Shown: positions 1 to 7,418 of the stretch, in pieces
How positions within the stretch are numbered: the first letter of the stretch is position 1
Layout: every line of letters starts with the position of its first letter
DNA from: Chloroflexota bacterium
Lineage (GTDB): Bacteria; Chloroflexota; Anaerolineae; Anaerolineales; Anaerolineaceae
Length of the DNA: 11,552 bases
Assembly: GCA_021796375.1 (NCBI GenBank)
Contig: JAJYJF010000030.1
Span: forward strand, 1 to 11,552
Direction of reading: 5' to 3'
Position numbers and translations under genes: made by a program
Notes under the pieces: model-generated
Told to the model about the DNA's origin: nothing
What the model saw: the letters and a program-made list of their open reading frames with translations, nothing else
Database searches by the model: none

Positions 1-520
1 CCAGGTGATCTGGCCCAAACTGATCCTGGCCATCTGGCTCCCCGCCCTCCCGGCGGCCAGCAGGCTGCTGCTGGTTGTGCCGGTGGTCCTTTCGCTTCTG
101 CTGCTTGCCAAGCTGTTCCCGCGGGCACCCTGGCTGGGCAACTTTTCCATGGCCTTCCTGGTTGGCGCCGGTGCGGCTGCCATCATCGGCGGCGCCGTCC
201 TGGGGACCCTCCTGCCGCAAGGCATCGCCGCAGCGAACCAGTTTGACCTGAAAACCGGCGCCGGCAGCCCGTTCGTACTCTTCCTGGACGCCATCATCAC
301 CCTGATCGGCACCCTTGGGACGCTGTTTTACTTCTATTTCAGCGCCCGACCCGGAGCGGACGGCGTGCCTCAGCGCAGCCGCCCGGTCGAGCTCGCCGCC
401 CAGGTCGGCCAGGTCTTCATCGCCATCACGCTGGGGGCAGTTTTTGCCGGGGTGTATGCCAGCGCGCTGACCGCCCTCATCGAGCGCCTCCTTTCGATTT
501 TCTCCATCTTCATCAGGTAG
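1..520 (+). CDS. Multi-pass membrane protein of unknown function (5' end outside window)
   Basis: The reading frame is open from the left edge to a TAG at 518-520. The first possible start inside the window is a GTG at position 5, but the codon before it is a sense codon and the protein is already hydrophobic there, so the true start is probably upstream. Counting from that GTG, hydrophobic segments lie at about residues 21-37, 47-69, 88-112 and 135-169, giving at least four membrane helices. A short polar loop (about 114-130) contains several Arg residues. I recognise no catalytic motif and no family. The MutL-like ATPase gene starts only 4 bp downstream, so the two are almost certainly co-transcribed and translationally coupled. 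A membrane partner for that ATPase is a reasonable but unproven inference. Confidence 0.75.
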   Translation, partial: QVIWPKLILAIWLPALPAASRLLLVVPVVLSLLLLAKLFPRAPWLGNFSMAFLVGAGAAAIIGGAVLGTLLPQGIAAANQFDLKTGAGSPFVLFLDAIITLIGTLGTLFYFYFSARPGADGVPQRSRPVELAAQVGQVFIAITLGAVFAGVYASALTALIERLLSIFSIFIR

Positions 521-524
521 CCTC

Positions 525-2273
525 ATGGCCCCTTCGAACAGCACCCCCGAATCCCTGCTGGCGGTTGACATTGGATCGGCCCATACCCGCGCCATGCTCT
601 TCGATATCGCCGCGGACCGCTACATGTTCGTGGCCCAGGGACGCTCGCCCTCGACCGCCGCGGCCCCTTTCCGGGATATCAGCGAAGGGCTGCGCCTGGC
701 CATCGAGGAGCTGCAAAAGATCACCGGCCGCGTCCTGATCGGCAAAGACGAGCGCCTGATCCTCCCTTCCCAACCGGACGGCTCCGGGGTGGACGCCCTG
801 GTCTCGACCATTTCGGCCGGCCCGGCAGTTTCGATCGTCGCCGCTGGGCTGCTGGACGATCTCTCGCTCGAAAGCGCCCGGCGTCTGGCGGGCACCACCT
901 ACGCGCGCATCGCGGAAAGCATCGGCATCAATGACCGGCGCAAGACCGAGGTCCAAATCGACGCGATCATCCAGGCCAAGCCGGATGTGGTGATCGTAGC
1001 CGGGGGGATCGAGAGCGGCGCAACCCGCTCGATCGGGCGGATTCTCGAGGTCATCGGGCTGGCCTCTTACCTCATCCCGGCTGCCCGGCGCCCGGTGCTC
1101 CTCTACGCGGGCAACCAGCAGATGGCGCAGAAGGTGAAATCGCAGTTCGGGCAGATGCAGACGGTGCGGATCGCGCCGAACCTGCGCCCGGATTTCGACC
1201 ACGAAGACCTTGGACCGGCGCACGCCAGCCTTTCCGAGATCGTCCAGAAGGTTCGCGCGGGGCAGATGGGCGGCGCGGCAGACCTGATCAGCCTCTCCAA
1301 CGGGCATTCTTATCCGACCGCTACCGCCTTCGGGCGGATGATCCGCTTCCTGAGCAAGGTCTATGATTCAAACAAAGGGGTCCTGGGCGTCGACCTGGGG
1401 GCCACCTCCACGGTGATCGCCGCCGCAAACGACGGGAGGCTCTCCGTCTCCGTCCAGACCCCGCTCGGCATTGGCGAAGGGCTGGCAGGGATCACCGGAA
1501 AGGTCGATCCGCTCGAAATCCTCCAGTGGATGGCGGCGCCCGCTTCGCCGGATGATATTCTGGATTACCTCCATCAAAAAATCACCTGCCCGGGATCGCT
1601 GCCAACCAGCCCGGAGGAACAGGGGATCGAACAGGCGGTGGTCCGGGCCGTGCTGCGCCAGGCGCTGAAAAATCTGCCCGCCTCGACCGCCGGACTCCCG
1701 ATCGCCCACGGCGACCGGCTGGCGACCCCATTCGAGCCGATCATCGCGGCGGGGGCCGCCCTGGCGGGAGCCCCCACCCCCAGCCAGTGCGCCTTGATGA
1801 TCCTGGACGGCCTGCAGCCCATTGGGGTGACGACCCTGGTCGCCGATCCGAACAGCCTGGCGGCAGCCCTGGGAGCCGCCGCCAGATTGAACCCGGTCCT
1901 CCCCGTCCAGGTGCTCGAATCGGGCGCATTCCAGAACCTGGGCACGGTGATCTCGCCGGTGAGCGGCGCCCCGACCGGCGCCCCGATCCTGCATGCCCGC
2001 CTGGTCTACGCGGATGAAACCGAAACACAGCTGGACATCACCCAGGGCAGCCTGAACGCCCTGCCCCTCGAGCGCGGGAAGACGGCCCGGCTGTTCCTGG
2101 AGCCGATTGGGCGCACCGACCCGGGCATCGGGCGCTCCAGCCGCGGGGTCAAGATAACCGGCGGGGTCCTGGGCGTCATCATAGACGGCCGCGGCCGCCC
2201 CATCCGCCTTCCGGCAGATCACAGCCAGCGCCAGGAAACGCTGCAAAAATGGCTGTGGGCGATCAGCAGCTAG
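525..2273 (+). CDS. MutL-family (glutamate mutase L-like) ASKHA ATPase with C-terminal extension
   Basis: This 582-residue protein has two actin/hexokinase-type phosphate loops, DIGSAHT at residues 15-21 and DLGATST at 290-296. The stretch at about 96-200 matches the MutL core, with VVIVAGGIESGAT at 155-167 and a following LLYAGN at 192-197. In Clostridium, MutL/GlmL is encoded between the subunits of cobalamin-dependent glutamate mutase and is thought to be a reactivating chaperone. No mutase S or E subunit is present here. The MutL core seems to end near residue 460. About 120 further residues follow, with a Gly-rich segment at 541-555 and a basic, helical end; I believe this exceeds the usual family length of roughly 450-460. 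The ATG follows the upstream stop by 4 bp, with AGG at 515-517 as a weak ribosome site. The ATPase fold is clear; the substrate is unknown. Confidence 0.85.
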   Translation: MAPSNSTPESLLAVDIGSAHTRAMLFDIAADRYMFVAQGRSPSTAAAPFRDISEGLRLAIEELQKITGRVLIGKDERLILPSQPDGSGVDALVSTISAGPAVSIVAAGLLDDLSLESARRLAGTTYARIAESIGINDRRKTEVQIDAIIQAKPDVVIVAGGIESGATRSIGRILEVIGLASYLIPAARRPVLLYAGNQQMAQKVKSQFGQMQTVRIAPNLRPDFDHEDLGPAHASLSEIVQKVRAGQMGGAADLISLSNGHSYPTATAFGRMIRFLSKVYDSNKGVLGVDLGATSTVIAAANDGRLSVSVQTPLGIGEGLAGITGKVDPLEILQWMAAPASPDDILDYLHQKITCPGSLPTSPEEQGIEQAVVRAVLRQALKNLPASTAGLPIAHGDRLATPFEPIIAAGAALAGAPTPSQCALMILDGLQPIGVTTLVADPNSLAAALGAAARLNPVLPVQVLESGAFQNLGTVISPVSGAPTGAPILHARLVYADETETQLDITQGSLNALPLERGKTARLFLEPIGRTDPGIGRSSRGVKITGGVLGVIIDGRGRPIRLPADHSQRQETLQKWLWAISS

Positions 2274-2336
2274 TCGAACCACCTTCCACCTCAAAATCCA
2301 GGCATATATCTTGCAACCTCTCCAGGGGTAAACACC

Positions 2337-3392
2337 ATGCTGGCACCTATCATCCATTACCTTCCGCTTACCACCATCCGCAGGCAGCGCGTGCTGCCGG
2401 CCAACGGCCGCGTGCTCGTCCATGCCGGACAGAAAGTCTCCCCGACGGACGTCATCGCCGAGACCAGCCTGACCCCGCAGCACGCCCTTCTGGAGGTCTA
2501 CCGCGCGCTGGGCCTGCTCCCGTCGCAGGTGGACCAGTATATCCAGGCGAAGATGGGCGACCGGGTGAATAAAGGGGATGTGATCGCCGGACCGGTGGGG
2601 GTACTCTCCCGGGTGGTCCACGCCCCGCAGGACGGAAAGATTGTTGCCATCGGCGAAGGCCAGGTCTTGATGGAGCTGGACAGCCCGGCCTACCAGCTGC
2701 GCGCGGGGCTGGCTGGAACGGTGGTCGACCTGGTCCCCGAGCGCGGCGCGGTCATCGAGACCACCGGCGTCCTCGTCCAGGGAGTGTGGGGCAACGACCA
2801 GGCGGATAAAAGCCTGCTCAGCGTGCTCAGCCACAGCCCGGAAGACGGCCTCACCGCCGCCCAGCTGGACGTCAGCCAGCGCGGAGCGGTGGTCCTCTCC
2901 GGGGTCTGCCCGAACGAGGCGGCGCTGCAGGCGGCAATCGATCTCCCCCTGCGCGGGCTGATCCTGGGCAGCATGCCTTCCCGGCTGATCCCTCTGGCCT
3001 TCAAAGCCCCCTTCCCGATCATCCTGATCGAGGGGTTTGGCCGCATGCCGATGAACCAGGTGGCTTACACGCTTCTCTCCACCAACGAGCAGCGCGAGGT
3101 CATCGTCAATTCCCTGGCCTGCGACCGCGCCAGCGGCCTCCGGCCCGAGGTAGTCATTCCCCTTCCGACCGGAAGCCCCATCCCACCCCCGCCCGAAACG
3201 GAAACCTTCGCCCCCGGGCAGACCGTCCTGATCCGCCGCGGTGGGAACGCGGGCCAGGCCGGCACGCTGGTCAGCGTCAAATCCGAAAAGACCCTTTTCC
3301 CCAGCGGTGTGCGCGCCTCCGCCGGTGTGGTCAACCTTGAAAATGGGGAGCACGTCACGATCCCCCTGGCGAACCTGGAAGTGATCGCGTAG
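2337..3392 (+). CDS. Hypothetical protein with barrel-sandwich-like hairpins and a KOW-like C-terminal domain
   Basis: This 351-residue protein is apparently cytoplasmic, with no signal peptide or clear membrane helix. Three segments look like biotinyl/lipoyl-type barrel-sandwich hairpins: residues about 16-41 (Gly24, Val-His-Ala-Gly-Gln turn), 71-112 (MGDRVNKGDVIAGP, then HAPQDGKIVAIGEG), and 121-148 (RAGLAGTVVDLVPERGAVI). None carries a modifiable lysine in the usual MKM/DKA setting, so a structural or adaptor role is likelier than a cofactor carrier. A Pro-rich linker at about 275-290 leads to a KOW-like domain at 292-350 (FAPGQTVLIRRGGNAGQAGT). The middle, about 155-265, was not recognised. 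ATG at 2337 is supported by AGGGG at 2324-2328, 8 nt away. The gene lies 63 bp after the MutL-like gene and 42 bp before the stalk protein. The domain reading is from pattern only. Confidence 0.8.
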   Translation: MLAPIIHYLPLTTIRRQRVLPANGRVLVHAGQKVSPTDVIAETSLTPQHALLEVYRALGLLPSQVDQYIQAKMGDRVNKGDVIAGPVGVLSRVVHAPQDGKIVAIGEGQVLMELDSPAYQLRAGLAGTVVDLVPERGAVIETTGVLVQGVWGNDQADKSLLSVLSHSPEDGLTAAQLDVSQRGAVVLSGVCPNEAALQAAIDLPLRGLILGSMPSRLIPLAFKAPFPIILIEGFGRMPMNQVAYTLLSTNEQREVIVNSLACDRASGLRPEVVIPLPTGSPIPPPPETETFAPGQTVLIRRGGNAGQAGTLVSVKSEKTLFPSGVRASAGVVNLENGEHVTIPLANLEVIA

Positions 3393-3434
3393 CGAATATC
3401 ACCCTCCGGTTCCCAACGCTCTGCCGAGGACATC

Positions 3435-4670
3435 ATGCCTACCTACTACTACTCAGACACCCCTGATCTCACCGAAACCCCCGAACCCCAATCCGAAAGA
3501 TCGGGGAACCGGACTTTTCTGACGCTGGTCGGGATATTAGGTGTCCTTCTCCTGGCTGCCCTGGTGTTCATGGCGGGTTACCTGGGCTTTTTCCGCGTGC
3601 ACGTCCTGGCAGCATCCGGCGAGCCGGTCAGCAAGGAGGCCGGCCTGGCTATCCAATCTACCGCCACCTCGCTGGTCGCCACCCGCGATACGCTGCTTCT
3701 GGCGCTCACGCAGACCCCAACGGCACCGGCGCAGATCCCCCAGGTGAGCAGCCCGGCTGCCGCGCTGGCGCAGGCCGGAACCTCTGCTCCGACGGCGGCG
3801 CTTGCCCAGCCAACCGCCACCCTCGCGCTGCCCACCCTGCCGGCGGCCAGTCCCACCCCCGCCCCGGATCCGGCCGGCCTGATCGGCTACCCGGCCCCGC
3901 CGCCTGTCCAGCCGGCATCCGCCGGGCTGGATACGCCCGTCCCGACCCCTACCCTGCCCGCTGAACAGGCTCCCGCGACCGCAGAACCATCCCCGGTTTC
4001 CCCCACCGCGGCTTCCACCAGCCCTGCCGCCGGAGGAGCCGTCCAGCCCTCCTCGACACCCGTCCTCCCGGGCGTCCCCCCGACCCCCACGCTGGTTTCA
4101 CCACCGCAGGCCGGCCAGTCCAAGACTGCCGCCCCGGTCTCGCCTCCCTCCGCGCAGGGCATCACCCCCGCGTCGCCGGCCAGCAGCTCGCTGGGGGATA
4201 GCGCCGCCACAGCCACCATCGCGGCGCTCCTGACCCAGGCCGCCGCGCCCGAAACCCCGGTGCCCACCCTCGTCCCGGCTTTCGAGACGCAAGCCCCCAC
4301 CCCCATCCCTGCCACCGCGACGCAGGCCCCCACCCCGGTACCAGCTACCGCGACCCTGCCCCCCACCCCGGTACCGGCCACCGCGACCCAGGCCCCCACA
4401 TCGCTGCCGGCCGCCGCGACCCAGGCCTCCACCCAGGCGCCGGCCCAGGCATCCACGGTCAGCGCCGCACAGGTTGCGACCAGTACCGCTCTGCCGGCTG
4501 CGACGATCGCCCCTTCGGCGACCCCCACCGCCCAGAGCATCCCGACGGCCGCCATTCTCCCCAGGACCGGCTTTGCCGACGAAGCCGGCATCCCCGGGCT
4601 GATGGGGCTGGCGCTCGCCATGCTGATCGTCATCGTGATCGCCCGCGGCCTGCGCACCAAGACGCATTAG
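3435..4670 (+). CDS. Thr/Pro/Ala-rich bitopic surface protein with LPRTG C-terminal anchor-like signal
   Basis: This 411-residue protein opens with a polar tail of about 27 residues (Tyr- and acid-rich, with Arg22 and Arg26). A strong membrane helix follows at about 28-53. Then come some 300 residues made almost entirely of Thr, Pro, Ala, Ser and Val with very few charges, typical of an extended, possibly O-glycosylated, extracellular stalk. The stalk holds five imperfect 11-residue tandem repeats. The C-terminus has LPRTG at 375-379, a short acidic spacer, a hydrophobic helix at about 386-404 and a basic tail (RGLRTKTH), the layout of a sortase sorting signal. The N-terminal helix lacks an obvious signal-peptidase site and sits well inside the protein, so it may stay as an anchor. 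ATG is backed by CGAGGA at 3425-3430. It is the last gene before the terminator. No sortase gene is in view. Confidence 0.8.
   Translation: MPTYYYSDTPDLTETPEPQSERSGNRTFLTLVGILGVLLLAALVFMAGYLGFFRVHVLAASGEPVSKEAGLAIQSTATSLVATRDTLLLALTQTPTAPAQIPQVSSPAAALAQAGTSAPTAALAQPTATLALPTLPAASPTPAPDPAGLIGYPAPPPVQPASAGLDTPVPTPTLPAEQAPATAEPSPVSPTAASTSPAAGGAVQPSSTPVLPGVPPTPTLVSPPQAGQSKTAAPVSPPSAQGITPASPASSSLGDSAATATIAALLTQAAAPETPVPTLVPAFETQAPTPIPATATQAPTPVPATATLPPTPVPATATQAPTSLPAAATQASTQAPAQASTVSAAQVATSTALPAATIAPSATPTAQSIPTAAILPRTGFADEAGIPGLMGLALAMLIVIVIARGLRTKTH
4287..4451 (+). repeat. Five tandem 33-bp coding repeats in the Thr/Pro-rich stalk
   Basis: Five consecutive 33-bp units start at 4287, 4320, 4353, 4386 and 4419. 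They encode 11-residue units of the form T-Q-A-P-T-P-V-P-A-T-A. The middle copies are the most alike (for example CCCACCCCGGTACC recurs), while the first and last are degenerate. The array is in frame, so gain or loss of a unit would lengthen or shorten the stalk without a frameshift. Confidence 0.85.
4557..4571 (+). other. LPRTG motif codons (sortase-signal-like)
   Basis: The codons CTC CCC AGG ACC GGC encode LPRTG. They lie 32 residues before the stop, followed by a spacer containing Asp and Glu, a hydrophobic stretch and a tail with Arg, Arg and Lys. This matches the tripartite cell-wall sorting signal LPXTG / membrane helix / positive tail. Whether a sortase acts on it in this organism cannot be read from the window. 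Confidence 0.7.
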
Positions 4671-4700
4671 CCCGATTGCCCGCTTCGATCTGATTCAACT

Positions 4701-4735
4701 GCCCGGGGTCCAACCCCCCCCCCCCGGGCTTTTTT
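4701..4735 (+). terminator. Rho-independent terminator with a poly-C loop
   Basis: GCCCGGGG at 4701-4708 pairs with CCCCGGGC at 4722-4729, an 8-bp all-GC stem, and six T residues follow at 4730-4735. The loop of about 13 nt is mostly C because a 12-C homopolymer (4714-4725) runs from the loop into the 3' arm. It lies 31 bp after the stop of the stalk-protein gene and should end the + strand unit. Confidence 0.9.
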
Positions 4736-4820
4736 GATGCTCGCCCGGCGCGGGATGCCGGCGGGATGCGCCTGGCGCGGACCAGCCAGCGACCGCCGCA
4801 GCGAACGGGAAGCGAAATTT

Positions 4821-4836
4821 ATTTCCTGGGGGAAAT
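4821..4836. other. Small hairpin in the convergent intergenic region
   Basis: ATTTCC and GGAAAT flank a TGGG loop, giving a 6-bp stem between the + strand terminator and the end of the - strand unit. No good T-run follows on either strand, so it is at best a weak 3'-end structure for the - strand operon. The rest of 4736-4887 shows no gene. Confidence 0.3.
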
Positions 4837-4887
4837 CAGCCCTGAAAAGGGAAAAACCGGCCGGGGAGGCGCGGGATTAGCCGCCCT

Positions 4888-6168
4888 CTACCCGGGGAGC
4901 GCGTACAGCGGGACCAGCATTTCTTCCGCCGAGAGACCGCCGTGGCGGCCCAGCAGCCGGTTCTCCTTGTTCTGCCACCACAGGTAAGCCTGCCCGCGCG
5001 CCGCGGCCACCAGGTCCCCCACCCGGCTCGCGACCAGCGGGGAGGGCTCTCCCGGCCCAAAAAGCCCGCTGCGGATGGCCTCGGCGCTGGGGAGGAGGGC
5101 GAAATCCCCCGGCCAGGCCTGCTCGAAATACTTCCGGACAGCATCCGCTTTCCCCGGGCGCGGGTAGAGGTAAACCAGGCGGGTTTCGCCGGTCGGCTGG
5201 ATGTGGAGCATCTCGGCCAGGCGCGGGTGGCTGCGCAGCTCGCGCTCCGGCGCCGGCGAGGTTTCGACCGCGCCGTGGTCGGCGGTCAGCAGGAAGAGCG
5301 TATCTTCCAGGCCCCGGTCCCCCAGGCGGTCGAAGAACAGCTGCTCCGCCGCCCGGCTGAACAGGGAAAACTCCGCCATCACCCGCTCATCTCGCGGACC
5401 AAATGCGTGGGAAAGGGTGTCCAGCTCCGGCCAGTACGCGTAAATGAACTGCGGCCCCGGGGGCTGCCGGGACAGCAGTTCTGCCAGGCTGATCCACAGG
5501 TCGGAGAACGAGCGGTAGGGGTAGAGACGGGCATTCCCCAGGTGCATGCTCGAGAGGCCGGAGCGGGCCAGCCCGATGGGGAGGAATGCGTGCGCGTCTG
5601 CCCCGTGCCGGGCGAGATGCACCCCGAGCGGGGTGGCCGGCATGAACTGCTCAGGGATAAAGCCGAACCGGTTGAGCCCGCTGACCTCGCCGGAGGCAGA
5701 AGCCGGCGACTGCGAGATCATATTCGCCACCACCCCGAACTCGCGCAGCCAGACCTCGTAGCCGAGAATCCCGTGCTGCAGCGGACCGGCGCCGGTCCAC
5801 AGGCTGGTCAGCACCGTGGCGGTGGTGCTGGGCGCGAGGCTGGTGAGGGGCGCGAGAGCCGCCCGGGGCAGCCGCTGCTCCCAGACGGACCGCTGCTGCG
5901 CCAGGTAGCGCTGGAAGAAATCCAGGCCAAGCCCATCCACAACCAGGAGGACGATGCGCCGGTACCGGCTGGCGGAGGGCGGCAGGAGATCAGGGGCGAG
6001 CAGGGGCACGCCGGGCAGCGGCGCTCCCAGCAGCGCGCAGATGCTGGCAGTCAGGTTCAGCAGGGAACCGCCCGTGTAATCCGGGAGCACGAAGCCCTCA
6101 CCAGGCTCCAGCCCGGGCAGCGCGTGCGCGCGGAGCCGGGGCAGCAGGCGGTCGACCAGATCGGGCAT
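4888..6168 (-). CDS. Alkaline-phosphatase-superfamily hydrolase (nucleotide pyrophosphatase/phosphodiesterase type)
   Basis: This 426-residue protein carries the metal and nucleophile signature of the type I phosphodiesterase/nucleotide pyrophosphatase family. The residues are Asp78 in VLLVVDG, a Thr nucleophile (likely Thr116) in APSTTAT, Asp250 and His254 in ELDTLSHAFG, Asp297-His298 in LLTADHG, and a late His409 in GRHGG. The last is followed by SAEEMLVPL, the usual C-terminal metal-binding stretch. All expected ligands for a two-zinc site are present, so it should be active on a phosphodiester or phosphomonoester. No signal peptide or membrane helix is evident, so it is probably cytoplasmic. 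It is the last gene of a - strand unit, 6 bp after the glycosyltransferase, which hints at a nucleotide-sugar or lipid-linked phosphate substrate. The substrate is inference only. Confidence 0.88.
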   Translation of the reverse strand: MPDLVDRLLPRLRAHALPGLEPGEGFVLPDYTGGSLLNLTASICALLGAPLPGVPLLAPDLLPPSASRYRRIVLLVVDGLGLDFFQRYLAQQRSVWEQRLPRAALAPLTSLAPSTTATVLTSLWTGAGPLQHGILGYEVWLREFGVVANMISQSPASASGEVSGLNRFGFIPEQFMPATPLGVHLARHGADAHAFLPIGLARSGLSSMHLGNARLYPYRSFSDLWISLAELLSRQPPGPQFIYAYWPELDTLSHAFGPRDERVMAEFSLFSRAAEQLFFDRLGDRGLEDTLFLLTADHGAVETSPAPERELRSHPRLAEMLHIQPTGETRLVYLYPRPGKADAVRKYFEQAWPGDFALLPSAEAIRSGLFGPGEPSPLVASRVGDLVAAARGQAYLWWQNKENRLLGRHGGLSAEEMLVPLYALPG

Positions 6169-6174
6169 CGCAGG

Positions 6175-6181
6175 TCACCTC
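6175..6181 (-). promoter_or_regulatory. Shine-Dalgarno overlapping the upstream stop codon
   Basis: On the - strand, GAGGTGA ends 6 nt before the ATG of the phosphodiesterase-like gene, and its last three bases are the TGA stop of the glycosyltransferase gene. This arrangement implies translational coupling of the two genes. Confidence 0.85.
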
Positions 6182-7380
6182 AGCGGCAGGGCCGCTTCCT
6201 GGTAATCCGGAGAGGGGACGAGCGAGCGGTATGCGCCTTCGTAGCGGTGGATGGTGAACTTCAGGCTGTGCTTCTGCACCCGCTCCAGGCTGGCCTGGCC
6301 GAGCCGCGGCCAATCCGGCCGCGAATCCAGCAGGGCGTTCATCGCCCGGGCGGCATCCTGGGCGTCTCCCGGGGCGAAGAGCATCCCATTCACGCCGCTG
6401 CCCACCAGCTCGGGGAGCGCCCGGGCATTGGCCGCCAGGATCGGCTTGCCGGACGCCATCGCCTCGAGGGTGGCGATGCTTTGCAGCTCTTCCGGGCTGG
6501 GCATGCAGAAGATATCCGCACTGTCCAGGAGCAAGGGAAGGTCGTCCGCCGGAATATAGCCGGTAAAAGTGACCCGATCCGAGATCCCCAGCCGGCGGGC
6601 CAGCGCGGCCAGCGCCCCGGCCTGGGAGCCGCGCCCGCCGATGGCCAGGCGGGCATCCGGGTGTTCCTGCTGCGCAAACGCGTGCAGCAGCAGGTCCAGC
6701 CGCTTTTCCCCCTCCAGGCGGCCGACGTAGATCAGCAGCGGCTTCCCGGCGTCCAGGTGAAAACGCGCCCGCACCTGGTCTCGGTCGATCTGTGGGCGCG
6801 GGGTGAAGCGTTCGGTATCCACCCCGCAGGAAATCGCCTGGATCGGTACCCGCACCGGCTGGCGGCGCAGGATTGCGGCGGCCGTCTCGGTCGGGGTGGT
6901 GATCGCGTCGATCCGGTTGTAGAGCGAGAGCATGATCCACCACAGGAAGCGGATCACCTGCGCGCGCTTGAGGGGGAGAAAACGGGGAACGTATGGCAGC
7001 AGGTTCTCGGGCAAAAAGTGGTTCGTGCCCATGATCGGCACGCCCTGGCGGCGAGCCTCCCGCACCACCTGCCAGGAAAGTGGATAATGATCCTGAATGT
7101 GGATGACGTCCGGCCGAAAATCGCGGATGATGCGCGGCAGCCCGGGGTCCCAGGGAGCGCTGATGAAAAGCTCGGGGTGAATCCAGGCGAAACCGAGGGT
7201 CGGGCGGCGGTAAACCAGAACGCCGTTGAGCCGCTCGACGGCGGGGGAGTTATGCTGCGAAGGCACCAGCGCGACCACCTCGTTGCCGGCCTGGGCCAGG
7301 CCCTCGGCGAGGTGAATCGTAAACACCGCCTGGCCGTTTGAACCAGGATAATAGGTCGATCCGGAGATCAGGATCCGCAT
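6175..7380 (-). CDS. GT4-family glycosyltransferase
   Basis: This 401-residue protein has the two-Rossmann GT-B layout. The N-terminal half opens with MRILISGSTYYPGSNGQAV and holds HIQDHYP at about 94-100 and TNHF with His121, as in retaining GT4 enzymes. The C-terminal half begins near residue 213 with LLIYVGRLEGEKR (the GRL-x-EK nucleotide-sugar loop). It also has SPEELQSIATLEAMASGKP, whose Glu298 and Glu306 form the EX7E motif. The overall pattern resembles bacterial diacylglycerol or phosphatidylinositol glycosyltransferases, but acceptor and donor cannot be told from sequence. The ATG at 7380 has only a distant GAGG about 13 nt upstream, so translation may depend on the DedA-like gene 38 bp before it. 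Probably a membrane-associated cytoplasmic enzyme making an envelope glycolipid. Confidence 0.9.
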   Translation of the reverse strand: MRILISGSTYYPGSNGQAVFTIHLAEGLAQAGNEVVALVPSQHNSPAVERLNGVLVYRRPTLGFAWIHPELFISAPWDPGLPRIIRDFRPDVIHIQDHYPLSWQVVREARRQGVPIMGTNHFLPENLLPYVPRFLPLKRAQVIRFLWWIMLSLYNRIDAITTPTETAAAILRRQPVRVPIQAISCGVDTERFTPRPQIDRDQVRARFHLDAGKPLLIYVGRLEGEKRLDLLLHAFAQQEHPDARLAIGGRGSQAGALAALARRLGISDRVTFTGYIPADDLPLLLDSADIFCMPSPEELQSIATLEAMASGKPILAANARALPELVGSGVNGMLFAPGDAQDAARAMNALLDSRPDWPRLGQASLERVQKHSLKFTIHRYEGAYRSLVPSPDYQEAALPLR

Positions 7381-7418
7381 GCTTGTTGGTCAACCTCGTG
7401 ATGGCGGCAGTAAGCGCG

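Noticed and set aside
1368..3353. A 661-codon open frame on the - strand opposite the MutL-like and hairpin/KOW genes
   Set aside because: It runs across the gap between two well-supported + strand genes, has low-complexity Gly/Arg/Asp/Gln composition and no recognisable motif.
2337..3392. Biotin or lipoate carrier role for the hairpin protein
   Set aside because: No MKM or DKA-type lysine sits at a hairpin turn, so cofactor attachment is unlikely.
3887..4660. A Gly/Val/Ala-rich 257-codon frame opposite the stalk gene
   Set aside because: It is the mirror of the Thr/Pro-rich repeats. The + strand frame has two membrane helices, a ribosome site and a terminator in the right places.
4714..4725. 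Poly-C tract as a phase-variation switch
   Set aside because: It lies outside coding sequence, in a terminator loop, so length change would not shift a reading frame.
4736..4887. A short + strand frame (4766-4987) as a small gene
   Set aside because: It has no ribosome site, runs into the 3' end of the phosphodiesterase-like gene on the other strand, and has no recognisable content.
4942..7341. A 799-codon open frame on the + strand opposite two - strand genes
   Set aside because: Its translation is Arg/Gln/Gly/Pro-rich, with no domain or membrane pattern. The - strand frames carry clear GT4 and phosphodiesterase motifs. Long antisense frames are expected with GC-rich third positions.
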